A stretch of 64,000 nt of DNA, taken from the NCBI GenBank assembly GCA_008477525.1, contig SPDT01000003.1:930001-994000 (forward strand). The letters are read 5' to 3'. Both the position numbers and the translations under genes were made by a program. The notes beneath the pieces were generated by a model. That model did not search any database and was not told the origin of the DNA. It saw only the letters and a program-made list of their open reading frames with translations. Shown here one piece after another: positions 44,421-57,859 of this stretch (its first letter is position 1; every line of letters starts with the position of its first letter). The stretch is from Hypomyces perniciosus. Taxonomy: Eukaryota > Ascomycota > Sordariomycetes > Hypocreales > Hypocreaceae.

Positions 44421-45595
44421 TTTTAGTTGGATTATAGTTTATGTCTTTTAAGGTGTTTTTAACTAATAGTTACTAGTATAGTATAGTTTTTTATTTAATT
44501 AAATTAGGCTCTGCTTTATTTAAAGTATCTTTAACTATTAGTTACTAGTAATATATACTCTTTATATTAGCTTTAATAAAGTTATTTTTTATTTTAACTG
44601 CCATTCAGATTTATATAAGGCTAGCTATATGTTTTAAAAGATAGTGGTTATAATAGTAATAAGATTTAAAAGTAATAGTTAACTCCTTTTAATTAATATT
44701 AAGGTTATATTTTCTTAGCTATAAAAGGCTAAAGATTATAGGTATATTATTAGGGATATTTATAATAAAGAAAAGGTAGAGTTTTTTATAAAAGTTAATT
44801 ATAGTTTATGTAATAAAAAAGTTTAAAATTTTATTAGCTATATTTTTATTAATAAGTAAAAGATTTTTAATAAATAGTAATTATTAAATAGTAATATTAA
44901 ATTATTTAATAAAAGTATAGTTAATAAAAGCTTAAAGTATATAGCTGCTATCTATTAAAGCTTTTATATTAATATAAATATTATATACAAGGAATAGTAT
45001 AGTTTATATTAAAAGGGATTTATTATCTATTAATTTAAGTTTAAAGGGTTTTTAATTAAAAAAATAGCAGTAAATCTATTTTAAGATAATAGTTTTATTT
45101 ATAGTTAACCTTTATTTATAATTTTTAATAAAGGTTAATTTTTTTTTTAGTTTATAAATTAGGTTTAGGTTTTTAATAGGTAAGGCTAGTTAAATTAAAG
45201 TAAACTAAAAGTTAATAAAGCAGCGCTACTGTTATTGTTTTTATTAATATTTAAAGAGGGTATATTATTTAAGGCCTAGATTTATAGGTTACTTAAGTAT
45301 TACAGGTAATATTAGTGCGCTATTAAGGTTTAGTTATTATACTTTATTAAACTGTTTTATTATTAGCTTTAAAGTACTATTAAGTTAAAGTATAGCTAGT
45401 ATAGCTAAACTTAGCGATTTTAATTTTATATTTAATATAAATTGCCTTAATATATATTAAACTATTTTTTTTATTATATTTATTAAGGCTATAGTTTATT
45501 TTTTTATAGTAAAAGTAAAGTCCTTTAATAATATATTTTTTATAAAAGATTTAAAGGTAAAGTAGTAGGGTATATATTATATTTAACTGTATTAG
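44421..45595 (-). pseudogene. Gypsy-A gag region, RIP-destroyed
   Basis: AT-rich remnant of Gypsy-A between the solo LTR and Gypsy-B. Assigned by position; no single domain is readable. Its last five bases ATTAG are the Gypsy-B target duplication. Confidence 0.5.
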
Positions 45596-45821
45596 TGTTA
45601 CAGGCTAGGCTATATCTCCCGGAATTATAACTACACCAAATCCGGAAATGCAACCAATACTAGACCGCTTACCTAATTAGGAAACCACCTCAGCTATAAC
45701 CCTATATGCATAACTATATAATGCATACATAGCTAATATAAAGCTTCCTTCCTTTAGCTATAAATAAACAATATAGAGGTGCCCTAACTGCATGCTTTCC
45801 AGTTAGGCTACACCTATTATA
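45596..45821 (+). repeat. 5' LTR of Gypsy-B (226 bp)
   Basis: TGTTACAGGCTAGGC to CACCTATTATA; partner at 57629-57854. Confidence 0.88.
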
Positions 45822-45849
45822 TATCTATAGCTCAGCTACTACCTAGCCA

Positions 45850-48800
45850 GTAAGTAATAAAACTCTTACTGCAAAAGGAAAATAGCGAATTTCAGAGACT
45901 AAGCCTTTAAAGGCAATAATATATAGTCGCGGATTAAACAAACTGTTCTACCTTTATAGGAATAAATAGCTGCACTAATAAAAAAGCTAGACTCTATAAC
46001 ACTAGTAACTCAAGGGCTAAATAGCTAGGAAAATAAAATATTATTCCTTCTATAACCTAAGCAAGAACCCGCGCAGGCTGCAACTATAAAGCCTATATTA
46101 ACCTTTATAATAAAGTTTATATAAGCTTCTAAGGTTAAAAAAAAGCTACTCTTTAACCTATTTAAATTCTCAGGAAAGTAAAGGGAGTATACTATATAAG
46201 CGTAAAATATACGCAAAAAGCTTAAACTTAATAAAGAGTTTTATAATAGTAATAGAGAATAGTAATACTTTATTAACTCCTACTTAAACGCTATATTTAA
46301 GCAGGTAGTCGCTACCTTCTATATATTAAAAGGAACTAACAAAAACTATAACCTAGCAGAATTTATATAATACCTAGACTATACCTATAAAGATTAAAGA
46401 CTCTAGAACCAAGCTGCGCAAAAGCTGCGCACTTTTAAGTAAAAAGATAAAACTTTACTTTTATTTTTCCTTCCTTATTTTAAATAAAAGCTCTTTAAGG
46501 CAGGCGGCGACAACTAGGCTAACTAAGCCAAGATTATCTTCCTTAAAGGAGCATTATCTCTAAAACTACAATTCCGCTTAATAACAGTAGACCTGCCGCT
46601 TACCTATAGCGAATAGCTTACTAAGGTTTAGGATATCGCTAACTGCGTTAAACAATTAGATTTAAACTAATAGAATACAGGAGCTGCCTTAATAGGCCAC
46701 TCCCAGCAGAAAAAATATAATAAGCCTTAACTATATCGCACTTTAAAAGACTATATATAAGCAGTCAATAAAAAAGGCAATACCTAAATAAAGGGCGTAA
46801 ACTGTATAAAGAACCAGCATTAACGCAGCTTTTTAACAAGTAAAGCAGATACTGCCTAAAAGGCTATATATTACTATTACAGGAAAAAGGGATATATTGC
46901 CTAGTTTTGCAAAAAGGGCTATAAAGCCTAGGCGTATTAAGTCTAGATCGCTAACTGTAAGTCTAATAATAATAACCAGTATATTAACAGTAAGGAAGAC
47001 AGTAACTTTAGCGATAAGTTAAAAGATTAACTTTAATGTAAAGTCAGGTATTAAAGCCTATAAAAGAAAAATTAAAGGGATAGAAAGAGTTTAAGGAGCG
47101 AATAACTAGCGAATTAGTAACATTATAAGCCAGAATAGAGAATATATTTATTACAGCACTATTCAATACTAGCTATAACCTTTATACTATTATAAACTCC
47201 TCCTTTACCTGGAAGTTACACCTTTTATAGATTAAGATTATTAAAAGGAAGATTAAGACGTTTACTAAGATTTATAAAAAGGTAAAAACCAGCTACATTA
47301 CTATTATTTACCTAAATCTATACAGCTATATTAAATATTAATACGCCTATATAGTAGATTAACTAGATTATAACCTAATCCTTAGTAAACTTTAAGCTAA
47401 GGTTAACTAGGTAGTATATAATGCAGCCAAAAAGGAAATTAACTATAAAAAAGCTAGCCTATAGCTATAATTTACAGATAAAGAGGAGCCTAGGAATATT
47501 AAAGCTATATAAAAAGCCTAGTTTATACTAGCCTTAATATTATAAGCAGAATACCACTATATTAAAAGGAATAGCGAAAAGGAAATATACTTCCTTTAAG
47601 CTATTAGTTTATTTGATATTAAAAAAATACTCTAGCCTAAAAAACCTATAAATCCCTAGAAATATATCCCCCCTAAACTATATAAAGAGTTTTATTTACT
47701 ATTTTCTATAAAAGAAACTATTAAGCTTCCACTATACTGCCTTAAAGTTAATTTATAGATTCCCTTAAAAGCCAATAAATACAGTAAAAAACCGGAACTC
47801 CTTTAAGGCCCCCTTTATAGTATATCACGCAAGGAACTATTAGTATTACAGGAGACCCTCCTCGACTTGCTCGATAAGGGATTTATTTAAGCTAACAGCT
47901 TAGCTGCTGCAGCCCCTATCCTTTTTATTCGGAAACCTAAAGGAGGAATTCGCTTCTGCATAAACAACCGCGCCTTAAACGCAATAATGCAGCAAGATTA
48001 CTACCCCCTCCCCCTTTTTTCTAAAACCCTTAATAGCTTAATAAAAGCAAAGTAGTTTATAAAGCTAGATATAATAGCTGCATTCTATAAAATCAAGGTC
48101 GCGAAAAGAAAAGAATATAAAACTATATTCTATATATACTATAGCCTATATAAATAGCAGGTAATTCTATTTAAACTTACTAATACACTAGCAGTATTCT
48201 AACAGTATATTAACTAAGTATTATACCCCTTTTTAAATAATTTCGCGTCTATATACTTTAATAATATCCTAATCTATACTGACAGGTTATAAAAAGACTA
48301 TATAAAGAAGGTCTAGTAAATTTTACACGCCTTCGCTAATACTAAGCTATGCCTAGATCCTAAAAAGTACATATTTATATAGAAAAAGATTAAATACTTT
48401 AGGTTTATTATATATACCGGCAAAGGAATTGCCTGTAACCCTAAAAAGCAGTAAACTATTAGCGAGTAGCAGGCGCCTATAACAGTAACAAGAGTCTAAA
48501 GCTTCTTTAACTTTACCAATTACTACTAGATATTTATCCCTAGGTTCTCTCGGATAGCCTACCCGCTTATAAAGCTAACCAAGAAAAGGACCTTTTTCCA
48601 GTAGAAAAGTATAAAAAAAGCAGCCTTTTAAAAGCTTAAACGCCTCTTTATCGAAGCCCTTATATTATAAGCTTAGGATCCTATAAAATATACCTTTATT
48701 AAAGTAGACTATTTAGGATATACTCTAAAAGGAGTCCTCCTATAAAAAAATAAAAAAAAAGAATATTATACTATAGTTTACTATTTACAGAAACTAAACC

Positions 48801-50302
48801 CTGCTAAATATAACTATCTTATTTATAATAAAGAAATACTAGTAGTAATTTACTATTTAAAAGAGTAAAGAGTAAAGCTATATAGCTATAACCCCTTTAT
48901 AGTTATTTTAAACTATAAAAACTTACAGTTCTTTATAATATACAGGAAACTCTTTAAATAATAAACGCGCTAGGCAGAGTTCCTTTCCCAGTTTGATTTT
49001 ATAATCTAATATAGGCTAGGCAGTAAGGCAGCCGCTTTTAACGCGTTAAGCTGCAGGGAATAAAACCTTCCACTTAATAAAAGCAACAAGCGTAAACTAA
49101 GCCGCTATATATAACTTATCTTAACTATACCAGCAATATAGAGATTTAAGGATAGCAATATTAATCTCCCTTTAATACATATATTCGACGGAAATAAAGA
49201 ATTATAGGACCTATAGAACCTAACGATTTAAAAGGACCTAGTATATCGATAGGTATATACTATAGTTAAAAAAGAAGAGCGCTCCCTCCCCGTAAACCTT
49301 TAACTCAAGGTATAAATATCGGAATATATAATTGATAAGGAATAGAGATTAATATTCCAAGACTATATCTAGGTATTAGCTATAATTAAAAAAAAAGCAA
49401 AACACTGCGCACTCGCATTATATAAATAGAATACAACGCCGCAGTTTTAGGCCACCTAGGTTATAATAGAACCCTAACTATTATTTCCTGCAGGTTCTTT
49501 TAGCCAGGAATTAACAATACAGTTTAATAATTCCTCTATAACTGCAGTATATATAAAAAAGGAAAAGTATAGAGAAACTATAAACAAGGACTCCTTAAAC
49601 TATTACCTATTTTTTAATATATCCGCAGCGACTTAACTATAAACTTTATAGTCGACCTACCACCTATAAGACTAATATAGGCATAATACCTTTAGGTTAT
49701 TATTAACCAGCTTACTAAAAATATTACGCTTAAAGTAATAAAGAGTATAAAGGCAAAAGTATATATAAAGAGGTTCCTTTAATACTATTATCGGTTCTAT
49801 AAAATGCCTTAGTCTATAGTTAGCGATTAAGGATTTAATTAAACTAGCTGCTTTTAGAGAGCTTTTTATAAACTAACAGGAACCCAGTAACGCCTAAGTA
49901 TAGTATATTACCTATAAACCAATAACAGACTAAAAAAGAGCAACTAAAAGATTTAAATATACTTTAAAGTATATATAAACTACTCTTAAAGCAATTAAGG
50001 AGACCTCCTCCTAGCAGCGCAACTAGCTTTAAATAACCGCAAATATACAGCTATTTAAATAAGCCCTTTTTTCTTTAAATACAGCTACTATATAAAACCC
50101 CTCTAGCTATATATAAAAGAAAATAAAGCTACTAAATTAAAAGACTTAAAAGAGAAGGCTATAAAAGAAATAATTAAAAGACTAAAAAGAGTAACTACCT
50201 TTACCTAAATAATATTTACTGCTATACAATAACACTATAAAGACTCCGCAAACTAGCGGTAAGGCCCCTTTAAGAGATATAAAGTAAAAGATAAAGTCTA
50301 GC
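45850..50302 (+). pseudogene. Gypsy-B gag-pol (gag, protease, RT, RNase H, integrase), RIP-damaged
   Basis: Readable remnants on the plus strand are as follows. A zinc knuckle near 46869-46910 has its first Cys residues changed to Tyr (YYYYRKKGYIA*FC). The protease site at 47162-47173 reads FNTS where FDTG is expected. The reverse transcriptase has RKPKGGIRFCINNRALNAI (about 47930-47985), DYYPLPLFSKTLNSL, LDIIAAFYKIKV, and catalytic YFNNILIYT (48254-48280) instead of YxDD. Integrase has HLGYNRTLT (about 49450). It is interrupted at 50303 by Gypsy-C inside KVWL of the integrase end; the sequence resumes at 57138. In-frame TAA/TAG codons are scattered through it. Confidence 0.8.
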
Positions 50303-50464
50303 TATCACGGTATACGGAACAGCGGGTCAAGGTAATATCTTTATTGTGCCTTAAATAAGGCAAGAAGCTATAAGAATATGGTTTAAAGGTGTAGGACCAA
50401 GTCATTACGTAAGGACGCATATGATGCTGATAAGTTATTAGAGGGCAGGTTTAGTGCCGTAACA
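50303..50464 (-). repeat. 3' LTR of Gypsy-C (162 bp)
   Basis: Partner at 56976-57137, same length. Confidence 0.88.
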
Positions 50465-50479
50465 GTACCCCCCCCTTTT

Positions 50480-53400
50480 TAAACTCTATTTGCCCCCAAA
50501 TAGCTATTCTAAGACTATATATATTCTAATCCTCCTATTATATCAATTCCGTTATAAGCGGCTACTGCATTGCAGGTCCGGCTAGTCGGTTATCTTCCTC
50601 TTTTTAACCTAGGCAGGCAGGCCAGGCTTATTAGGGTTTTTTATATAGTATTCTAAGAGGGCGGCGTCTTATCCTTTTAGATCTTTTGCGGGTTGCTAGC
50701 TTAGTGCGTAGTGTTTCCAGGCTATATAATAGTATAGGCTATCTTTATTATAGCAGTCAAGGATCTTATTAAATTTCCACTTTTCCACTACTTCGTTTAT
50801 TTTATTATCTCTTTTAAAGACTTATCCCTGCGTATTCTTATTCTCTCACTTATTAATAGCGTTTTATCCCGGCAAATATATCTATTAGCCTGCTTTATTA
50901 ACTGCCAGTAGTCTAAAAAGAGAGTTATAAAATACAGGGAAAATGTAGATATAGTCGGGGAGTTTAAGTTAATAAGCTTAAAGGTATATATCAAGGATTT
51001 TATATAGGCCTACCTATTTATTATCTCCCTTCTTTATTAGGCGGTTTATTTTAAAGTATTTAGTCTTTAACTATACCTTTTCACTAACTGCAAATCAATA
51101 TAAATCCTCTTTTAATATATTAGCCGCGGCTTTATATTAAGCAATTAATTATACTGCAAAGGCTTTTAATTAATTTAGGATTTATTAGAAATGCTTAGCT
51201 ATAGTATTTACTTTATAAAAACTCTTCTTTTAGGCGATAAATAGGTTTAGCAGGCAGGGGTTTAAAGGCTTAACTCCTAGGCGCAGGTAAAAACTATAAT
51301 TTGCAAAAAACAGTAAAGTTCCTATTATCTTAAATACTTAATTATTCTAAGTAAACTCTATAAGTAATAACCAGTCTACTTAATTATTCTAGTAAAAACT
51401 TATAAACTGCTTAAAATACTGCTTTACCTTTATATTTAACTGTTTAATCTGGCTATTAATCTTTAAATAATAGGCTAAAGAATATTTAAAGTAAATTTTA
51501 AATTATTAAGATAACTGCTTCTAGAACTTAAATATAAACTGGGTACCCTAGTCTAATATAATTATTTCTAGGGCTTTATATAAGGCATAGATGTATAAAA
51601 TAAAGGCATTAGTAAGTTCTTTGGCATTAAGTGTATAGGTAGCGATAAAGTAGTGCATCTTTATTAAGCAGTATACTACTATAAGGATATTCTTATAGAC
51701 TAAGCCTTGCCGGTTATAGTTAGGCAGTAGTGTAATATAATTTATCGAGATATTACTTTAAGCTTGGAATAGTACTAGCAATAGTTTTAGGAATCCTGGG
51801 GGAGTAGACCTATTTAACTTTATTTAAAAGTATAGGTTATAACCTTTAACAAAAGTGTTAATATCAGCTAATATTTATAGCTATTAGTATATGCAGTTAA
51901 AGAGGTCTAGCGTTTTTATTTATCCTGGGTATCCCCTTGGCCTGGAAGAGTGTATTCGGTATATAACTTATATCTTTACTTTATCTATTAGCAGGAGGAA
52001 AAGTTATTCCTAGTAATATATTTAATTACTGTAGATTTAAAAGTCTTATATCGCTGCCTTTAAGTTACTTTAAATGCTTTTAGGCTATTATTAAACAGCT
52101 AGGTCTCAGAGCGCCTGCATTATAATACTTGCTATATTTAATATTTTATAGGCTTTATCGATTATTTTATTAATCAATATCTTTAAGTCTAAAATTAAAG
52201 TGCTAGTTATTACAGCAAATAGGTTTTTATTATCTATGCCTCCTATAATATTAGTATAGGTATAGGGGTTAAAGCGGCTTTCTAGGAGTAAGGTTCTTTT
52301 TCTTTTTTTTAATCGGCTATTATTTTAGTTTAACTTTACTGGAATATCTTAAAATCTCTTATTTAATATATTAAACTTTACTGCTTTTAACCTAGGCCAA
52401 TAAATAATCCAGAAATTATACTAAAATAAGAATTTAGACTAGTAGATTTATCTTTAATTTAACGCTTTAATAGTTATAAAATATTCCAGGTTTTTATAAT
52501 CTATAATAATTTTAAATTTATTTTCTATACTTTAAAGTTTAAAGTGCTATTCTTTTAATAATTTAATAATAGCTAGAAGTTCTTTATTATAAATTTTATA
52601 ATTATATTTAGCGGGTAAATACTTTAATAAAAAGTATACTATTAATTGCAAAATACTATCTTTATTATACTGGGAGAGAATACTATTAAATGCCTAGTTT
52701 AAGGCATTTATTTCTAGGATTATCTTTTTATTATAGTTAAAAAAGGTAAAGATTAGGGCGGTTATAAACTGGGTTTTAAAATAGTTAAATGTAGCGGTAT
52801 AGAGTTCTATCTAATTCTATAGTATATCTTTTTTTAAAAGGCTGTTTAAGGGTTTGCAGATATTAAAGAAGTCTTTAATAAACTGCTAATAGAAATTCGC
52901 AAAGCCTAAGAAGCGTTAGAGTTCGCGGAGGTTTAAGGGTCTCTTTTAACTTATAATCGCAGCCACTTTCTTAAAGTCTATTTTAATGCTATTGCTTATA
53001 ATAATTAGGCTAAAGTATTTTATTTTTATTATCTCGAATTTGCATTTTTTAATATCGACTTAGAGACCTATATCGATTAATCTGTCTATAACTTCTTATA
53101 TATATTATTAGTGTTCCTTTTGCATAGCCAAGTAAACTAGGATATTATCGAGGTAGGCTATATAAATCTTATTAAGTAAATTATATAAAGTATAGTTAAT
53201 ATAGTATTAGAAAAAGGCTGGGGTATTATAAAAATTAAAAGGTATAATAAGGGTTTCGAATAGCTTAAACTAGGTTATAAAAGCTGTCTTTTATTTATAT
53301 CCCTTTGCGATTTTAAGTTTATTAAAGGCAGCTATTATATCTAGCTTAATATAAAATCTAGTATTGCATAAAGTATCTAATATCTCCCGGATTAGCAGCA

Positions 53401-56400
53401 ATAGGTAGCGATTCTTTATAGTAATATTATTAAGGCTTTAGTAGTTTTAATAAATGCAGACGCCTCTTTTAGGTTTTATAGCGAAAAGCAGGGGGGCAGT
53501 ATATCTTGCTTTAAATTCCCTAATAAATCCTTTAGCTAGGTTTTTATCTAGCTATTTTCTTATAACCTAGAGTTCGCTTAGTAATATTAAGCGGTTCTTT
53601 TAATATAGTAATTCTTTCCCTAGTAAAAGCTTAATTTTATAGTCTTATAATCTTTTAAAGGGAAGCTTATTTGCTAGTTGTAAAAGGAAGCTAATAATTT
53701 TATTTTATAGCTAGTTAGGAAATTTCTTTTAAATATCACTTTCTATTAGTTCTGGCTTTACTTCTATAAACTTATTAATATTAGACTTTAATATCCCCTA
53801 AAGTTACTCTTTACTATAGCAGTATATAAGGAAATCGTAGAAAGCTATAAAGAATAATACTTATACTGCTATAAAGCTGCCCTATCCTTATAACACACTT
53901 GCAAAGGTATCCTCGTTAAGCTCTAGTAGTCGGTATACTTTATATTCCTATTCCTATATATCTTCTGCCAGGTCTGCTTAGGTTAATTTTATATATTAAA
54001 CAGATAGGTCTTTATAAAACTAAATAAATAATATTGCGGCAGATATTTAAATATCTGTTAAGTTAGGTCGCTTATATAGCGCTACTACTATAGGCTTATT
54101 AAATATTAATACATTTAGTTTAAGGAATTATACTAGGTTATATTAATATAAATATTAACAGCTATTAGCTATAGGCGTTATTAAAACTAGTGTTAAATGT
54201 CACAGGCTAGGCCATGTCTCCCGGAATCACGACTACGCCGAATCCGGAAATACGACCAATACTAGACCGCTTACCTAATTAGGAAACCACCTCGGCCACA
54301 ACCCTATACGCACAACTATATAACGCATACATAGCTAGTATAGAGCTTCCTTCCTTCAGCTATAGATAGACAATACAGAGGTGCCCTAACTGCGTGCTTT
54401 CCAGTTAGGCTACACCCGTTACATTAAAGGCTTATTTAGTATTATTTATACTTTAATCTCTAGTCCTTTACAGTTATTAAGTTAATAAATGCAGTAGTAA
54501 TTTTGCCTTAATATTAGTGTAAGGTTAATATATAGGTCCCTTTCTCCTTATTAAGGTATTATTTCTTTTAGTATACTTTTAATATAGGCTTAAAACTTAA
54601 CTTTCTTTTTAATTTTCTTTTTTATCCTCTTTAATATATTATTTTATTTCTTGCTAATAGTATAAAGTGCTAACTTTAAAGGTTCGCTTAAGATATTGAT
54701 ATTATATAGAATAGTTATTAGGCTAGGAATTGTTGGTGCAGTGCAGGTTTAAGGGCAATAATTTATTAAATAATATTGTAAGTTAAAGGTAACTGTTAAT
54801 ATAGGCTAGTTAATGTTAAAATTATATCGCTATAGCTATAATATTCTAAAAATAAAAGGGTTTTAATTTAAGAGATTAATAACGAAAAATATATACAGCT
54901 CTCTATATTCCCCTATTCCTATATTTAAGATTATATAGTTAATAAGCTATACTACTGCTTTACTATTAACTAAAATAAAGCTTTTTAGTCTAGGCAATTG
55001 CATTATTAGGATTTAGGACTTTCAGAGAAAATACTAGTCTATAAAGCCTTATATTAAACAGCTACTATTAATAAAGGTTAATACAGTTACTAGTAAATAC
55101 GCGAGGAATAATATAGTATAGATAAGTAATGATTTGCTATCTATAGCATTTAAAATTAATAGTCTATTATTAATAATAATCTATTGTATTTATAAAGGCA
55201 TTAGGTTTATAGGCTATTTTAATATTCTATTATGCTTTTTAATGCAATATTGTTAGGAAGCTACTCTTTTCCCTGCCTTCCTATATCAGGAGTTATATCT
55301 TTATAGGCAAGTATATTGCTAAAGGTAACTAATCCTTTAATAAAGCCAGTCTTATTAATATAGTATAGGAATAAGTTCCTGTAGTATAATAGGTTATTTC
55401 TTTAGGTTAGGAAATGCTAGTACTGCAGGAATTAAAGAATAGGAATTTATAGTGCTGGCATACTTTTTCCCTAGCTTAGGATATATACCCTGCCTTAAGG
55501 CGCTATAGTGCTATTACCTTAATATATTCTATATCCTGGGAAACTGCTACTATATCCCTATAGGGTTTAAAGTCTTATAGTATTAGCTTTCTGCTTTTCT
55601 ATACAGTTATTAACTATATATTAGCCGTTATAGTAATAGTATAGGTTATAGAGTTATTGGTATTCTTTGCGTTATAAGGTAAGGGATATAGTATTTAACT
55701 GTATAGGATTACTTGTATCTTTTTACTTTAAAGGGTTTAATTTATTTTAAGGCAGGGCTTATTAAAGAGTATAGTTACTATTTAGCTTTTTAAACTCGCG
55801 GTTGCCTTTAAGTTTAGTATAATAGGCCTGCTCTTCGAGGTTATTATAAACTTTTTAATTAAAAGTTCTTTAAGCAGACCAGTTATCTTTACTTATAAGC
55901 TTATTACTTTTATTAGTAAAAGCAGCAGCTATCTCTTTAAATACTTTAAGGTAAAAGGCATTAACCTTTTAGGTATTAATTTTGCTGGCTTAAGCTGCTA
56001 GTTTATAAAACTTAGTAATAAAGTTTTAAAACGGCTTATTTGCTATATAGTAGGTATTAAACTTTTAGGCAGCAGATTGCAAAAGGTTAAGAGTTTTATA
56101 CTATAAGTTTAGGAATTTAATAAAAGTTTTACTATTTCTTTATTCCTATATTATACAGTTATCCTTTTTTATTATAATATAGTTAAATGCCTTTTATATT
56201 AAATTATAGGTATTACTATCTAGTTAGCTGCCGATATAGAGGATATGTTTATAGGGGGTATTAAAGTACTTGGCATTAATTATAATATTATATAGTATAG
56301 TGGAACGCTAGTTTATATACTTCTGCTAATAGGTTTTTATATCCTTATCTTTAATATTAAATTTATCTTTAAGGTTATTAATCTAATGCCTTAAAATATT

Positions 56401-56950
56401 ATTACTTTTAGCTTTAATAAACTTATTAATTATATTACTTTAACTTTAAACTTTATATTAAGCAAGCTTTAAGTTTTCGATAATAGTATTATTCTTAGAC
56501 TCCTTTTATTTTAAGGCTATATTAAAGTTATACTTTTAGTTCTAGAAGTAATTAAAGATAATATTAAAGAACTGCTTAAGTTCTAGTACTTAAAGCTATA
56601 AAGTTAGGTTATAATTATTATTATAAGCTTTTAGGATCATATAGATGTAAGGCTGGTCGCGGAAGTGATTGGCAAGCCTTGCTTTTTAACTAAAGTCCCT
56701 TTTTACGCCTTCTATTCTCACTTTAGTATTCTTAGGTTAAACGCAGGCTAGGGAATCGGGTATAGGCTAGGGAGCTAGGCTAGGGTGTGTTTTTTGCTGT
56801 AAGGATGTGGGCTTTTAGGCTTAAGGTCTCGCTATAGTTGGGGATTGGTGAATTTCCTATAAGACGTAGGGCTTTTTATAGTATTGCGACTAGGCTGTCA
56901 GCGACTTGATTAATTCTTTTTAGGCAGGGTTAAGGGCTAGGGGTAATGGC
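50480..56950 (-). pseudogene. Gypsy-C gag-pol, RIP-damaged
   Basis: Minus-strand remnants include TIKNRYLLLLIREIL (RT, about 53.4 kb), catalytic AYLDNILVY (53144-53155, second Asp changed to Asn) and VDIKKCKFEIIKIKYLG (about 53.04 kb). RNase H and integrase follow toward 50.5 kb, and gag lies from about 56.9 to 55 kb. Stops are frequent. A solo LTR interrupts it at 54198. Confidence 0.75.
54198..54423 (+). mobile_element. solo LTR of the Gypsy-B family (226 bp) inside Gypsy-C
   Basis: TGTCACAGGCTAGGCC to CACCCGTTACA, with intact termini, flanked by TTAAA at 54193-54197 and 54424-54428. Nearly free of RIP changes. Confidence 0.9.
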
Positions 56951-56975
56951 GCAGTCGTTATAGGAAGGCATAAAC

Positions 56976-57137
56976 TATCACGGTATATAGAACAGCGGGT
57001 TAAGGTGATATCTTTATTATGCCTTAAATAAGGCAAGAAGCTATAAGAATGTGGTTTGAAGGTGTAGGACCAAGTTATTACGTGAGGACGCACGTGATAC
57101 TGATGAGTTATTAGAGGGCAGGTTTGGTGCCGTGATA
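56976..57137 (-). repeat. 5' LTR of Gypsy-C (162 bp)
   Basis: Partner of 50303-50464; followed by TTAGC, where Gypsy-B resumes. Confidence 0.88.
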
Positions 57138-57615
57138 TTAGCTATACTTCAGCAACTATAATACTCCCCAGCTTTCTAAAAAGCTTAATGCCGTATATTA
57201 TAAATATATAGTAATAAAGGTTATTAGCCTTTATATAGTAGAACTGGGTATATTAACTAGTATATACCCGCGATTTTATATTAACCTATTAAAAAAAGCA
57301 GCCAATAACCCCTTTCCAGGCCAGATTTTAGACAACCCCTAACCACCACCGATATAAGTAAATAATAAGGATAAATGGGAAGTTAAAAAGGTCCTTTACG
57401 CAAAGACTAAGCGGCAAGGTCACAGCTCTTTCTGCGAAGCATTAATACAATGGAAAGGATACATAAAGCCAACCTAGGAACTAATACATATACTTAAAGA
57501 GACAGCAGCCCTCAACAACTATATATCTAAATATAGCCTAATCGAATCTAACAACAGGCCACTTAACAGCTATACGCTAGCAAAGCAACAGCGCCTAAAG
57601 AGAGAGCTACTGTAA
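57138..57615 (+). pseudogene. Gypsy-B integrase end and chromodomain
   Basis: Continues the integrase C-terminus (SKKLNAVYY-like) and then a readable chromodomain at about 57377-57530: WEVKKVLYAKTKRQG, FCEALIQWKGYIKPT and WEP-like LI (TAG/CTA-altered). Chromodomains of this kind direct integration to histone-marked chromatin. The frame ends shortly before the polypurine tract. Confidence 0.75.
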
Positions 57616-57628
57616 GAAGGGGGGGTAA

Positions 57629-57854
57629 TATTATAGGCTAGGCTATATCTCCCGGAATTACAACTACGCTAAATCCAGAAATACAACCAATACTAGACCG
57701 CTTACCTAATTAGGAAACCACCTTAGCTATAACCCTATACGCACAACTATATAATGCATATATAGCTAGTATAGAGCTTCCTTCCTTCAGCTATAGATAG
57801 ACAATACAGAGGTGCCTTAACTGTATACTTTCCAGTTAAGCTATACCTATTACA
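57629..57854 (+). repeat. 3' LTR of Gypsy-B (226 bp)
   Basis: TATTATAGGCTAGGC to CTATTACA; more RIP changes than the two solo copies of the family. Confidence 0.88.
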
Positions 57855-57859
57855 ATTAG

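Larger units (their letters stand above)
50303..57137 (-). mobile_element. Gypsy-C: LTR retrotransposon nested in Gypsy-B
   Basis: The LTRs are 50303-50464 and 56976-57137 (162 bp each; TATCACGG to CCGTAACA/CCGTGATA, originally TG...CA). The target duplications CTAGC (50298-50302) and TTAGC (57138-57142) differ by one RIP-type change. A polypurine tract (plus-strand CCCCCCCC at about 50468-50475) beside the left LTR gives minus orientation. Without the solo LTR inside it (54198-54423 plus duplication) the element is about 6.6 kb. It is the same family as the fragment at 30928-32272. Confidence 0.9.
45596..57854 (+). mobile_element. Gypsy-B: chromodomain LTR retrotransposon, split by Gypsy-C
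   Basis: The LTRs are 45596-45821 and 57629-57854 (226 bp each), bracketed by ATTAG (45591-45595 and 57855-57859). A polypurine tract AAGAAGGGGGGG (57616-57625) precedes the 3' LTR, so the element reads on the plus strand. Its own sequence is 45596-50302 plus 57138-57854, about 5.4 kb, the rest being Gypsy-C. Domains run gag, zinc knuckle, protease, RT, RNase H, integrase, chromodomain. RIP has replaced key residues, but central pol stays readable, so it is less damaged than Gypsy-A. Confidence 0.9.
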
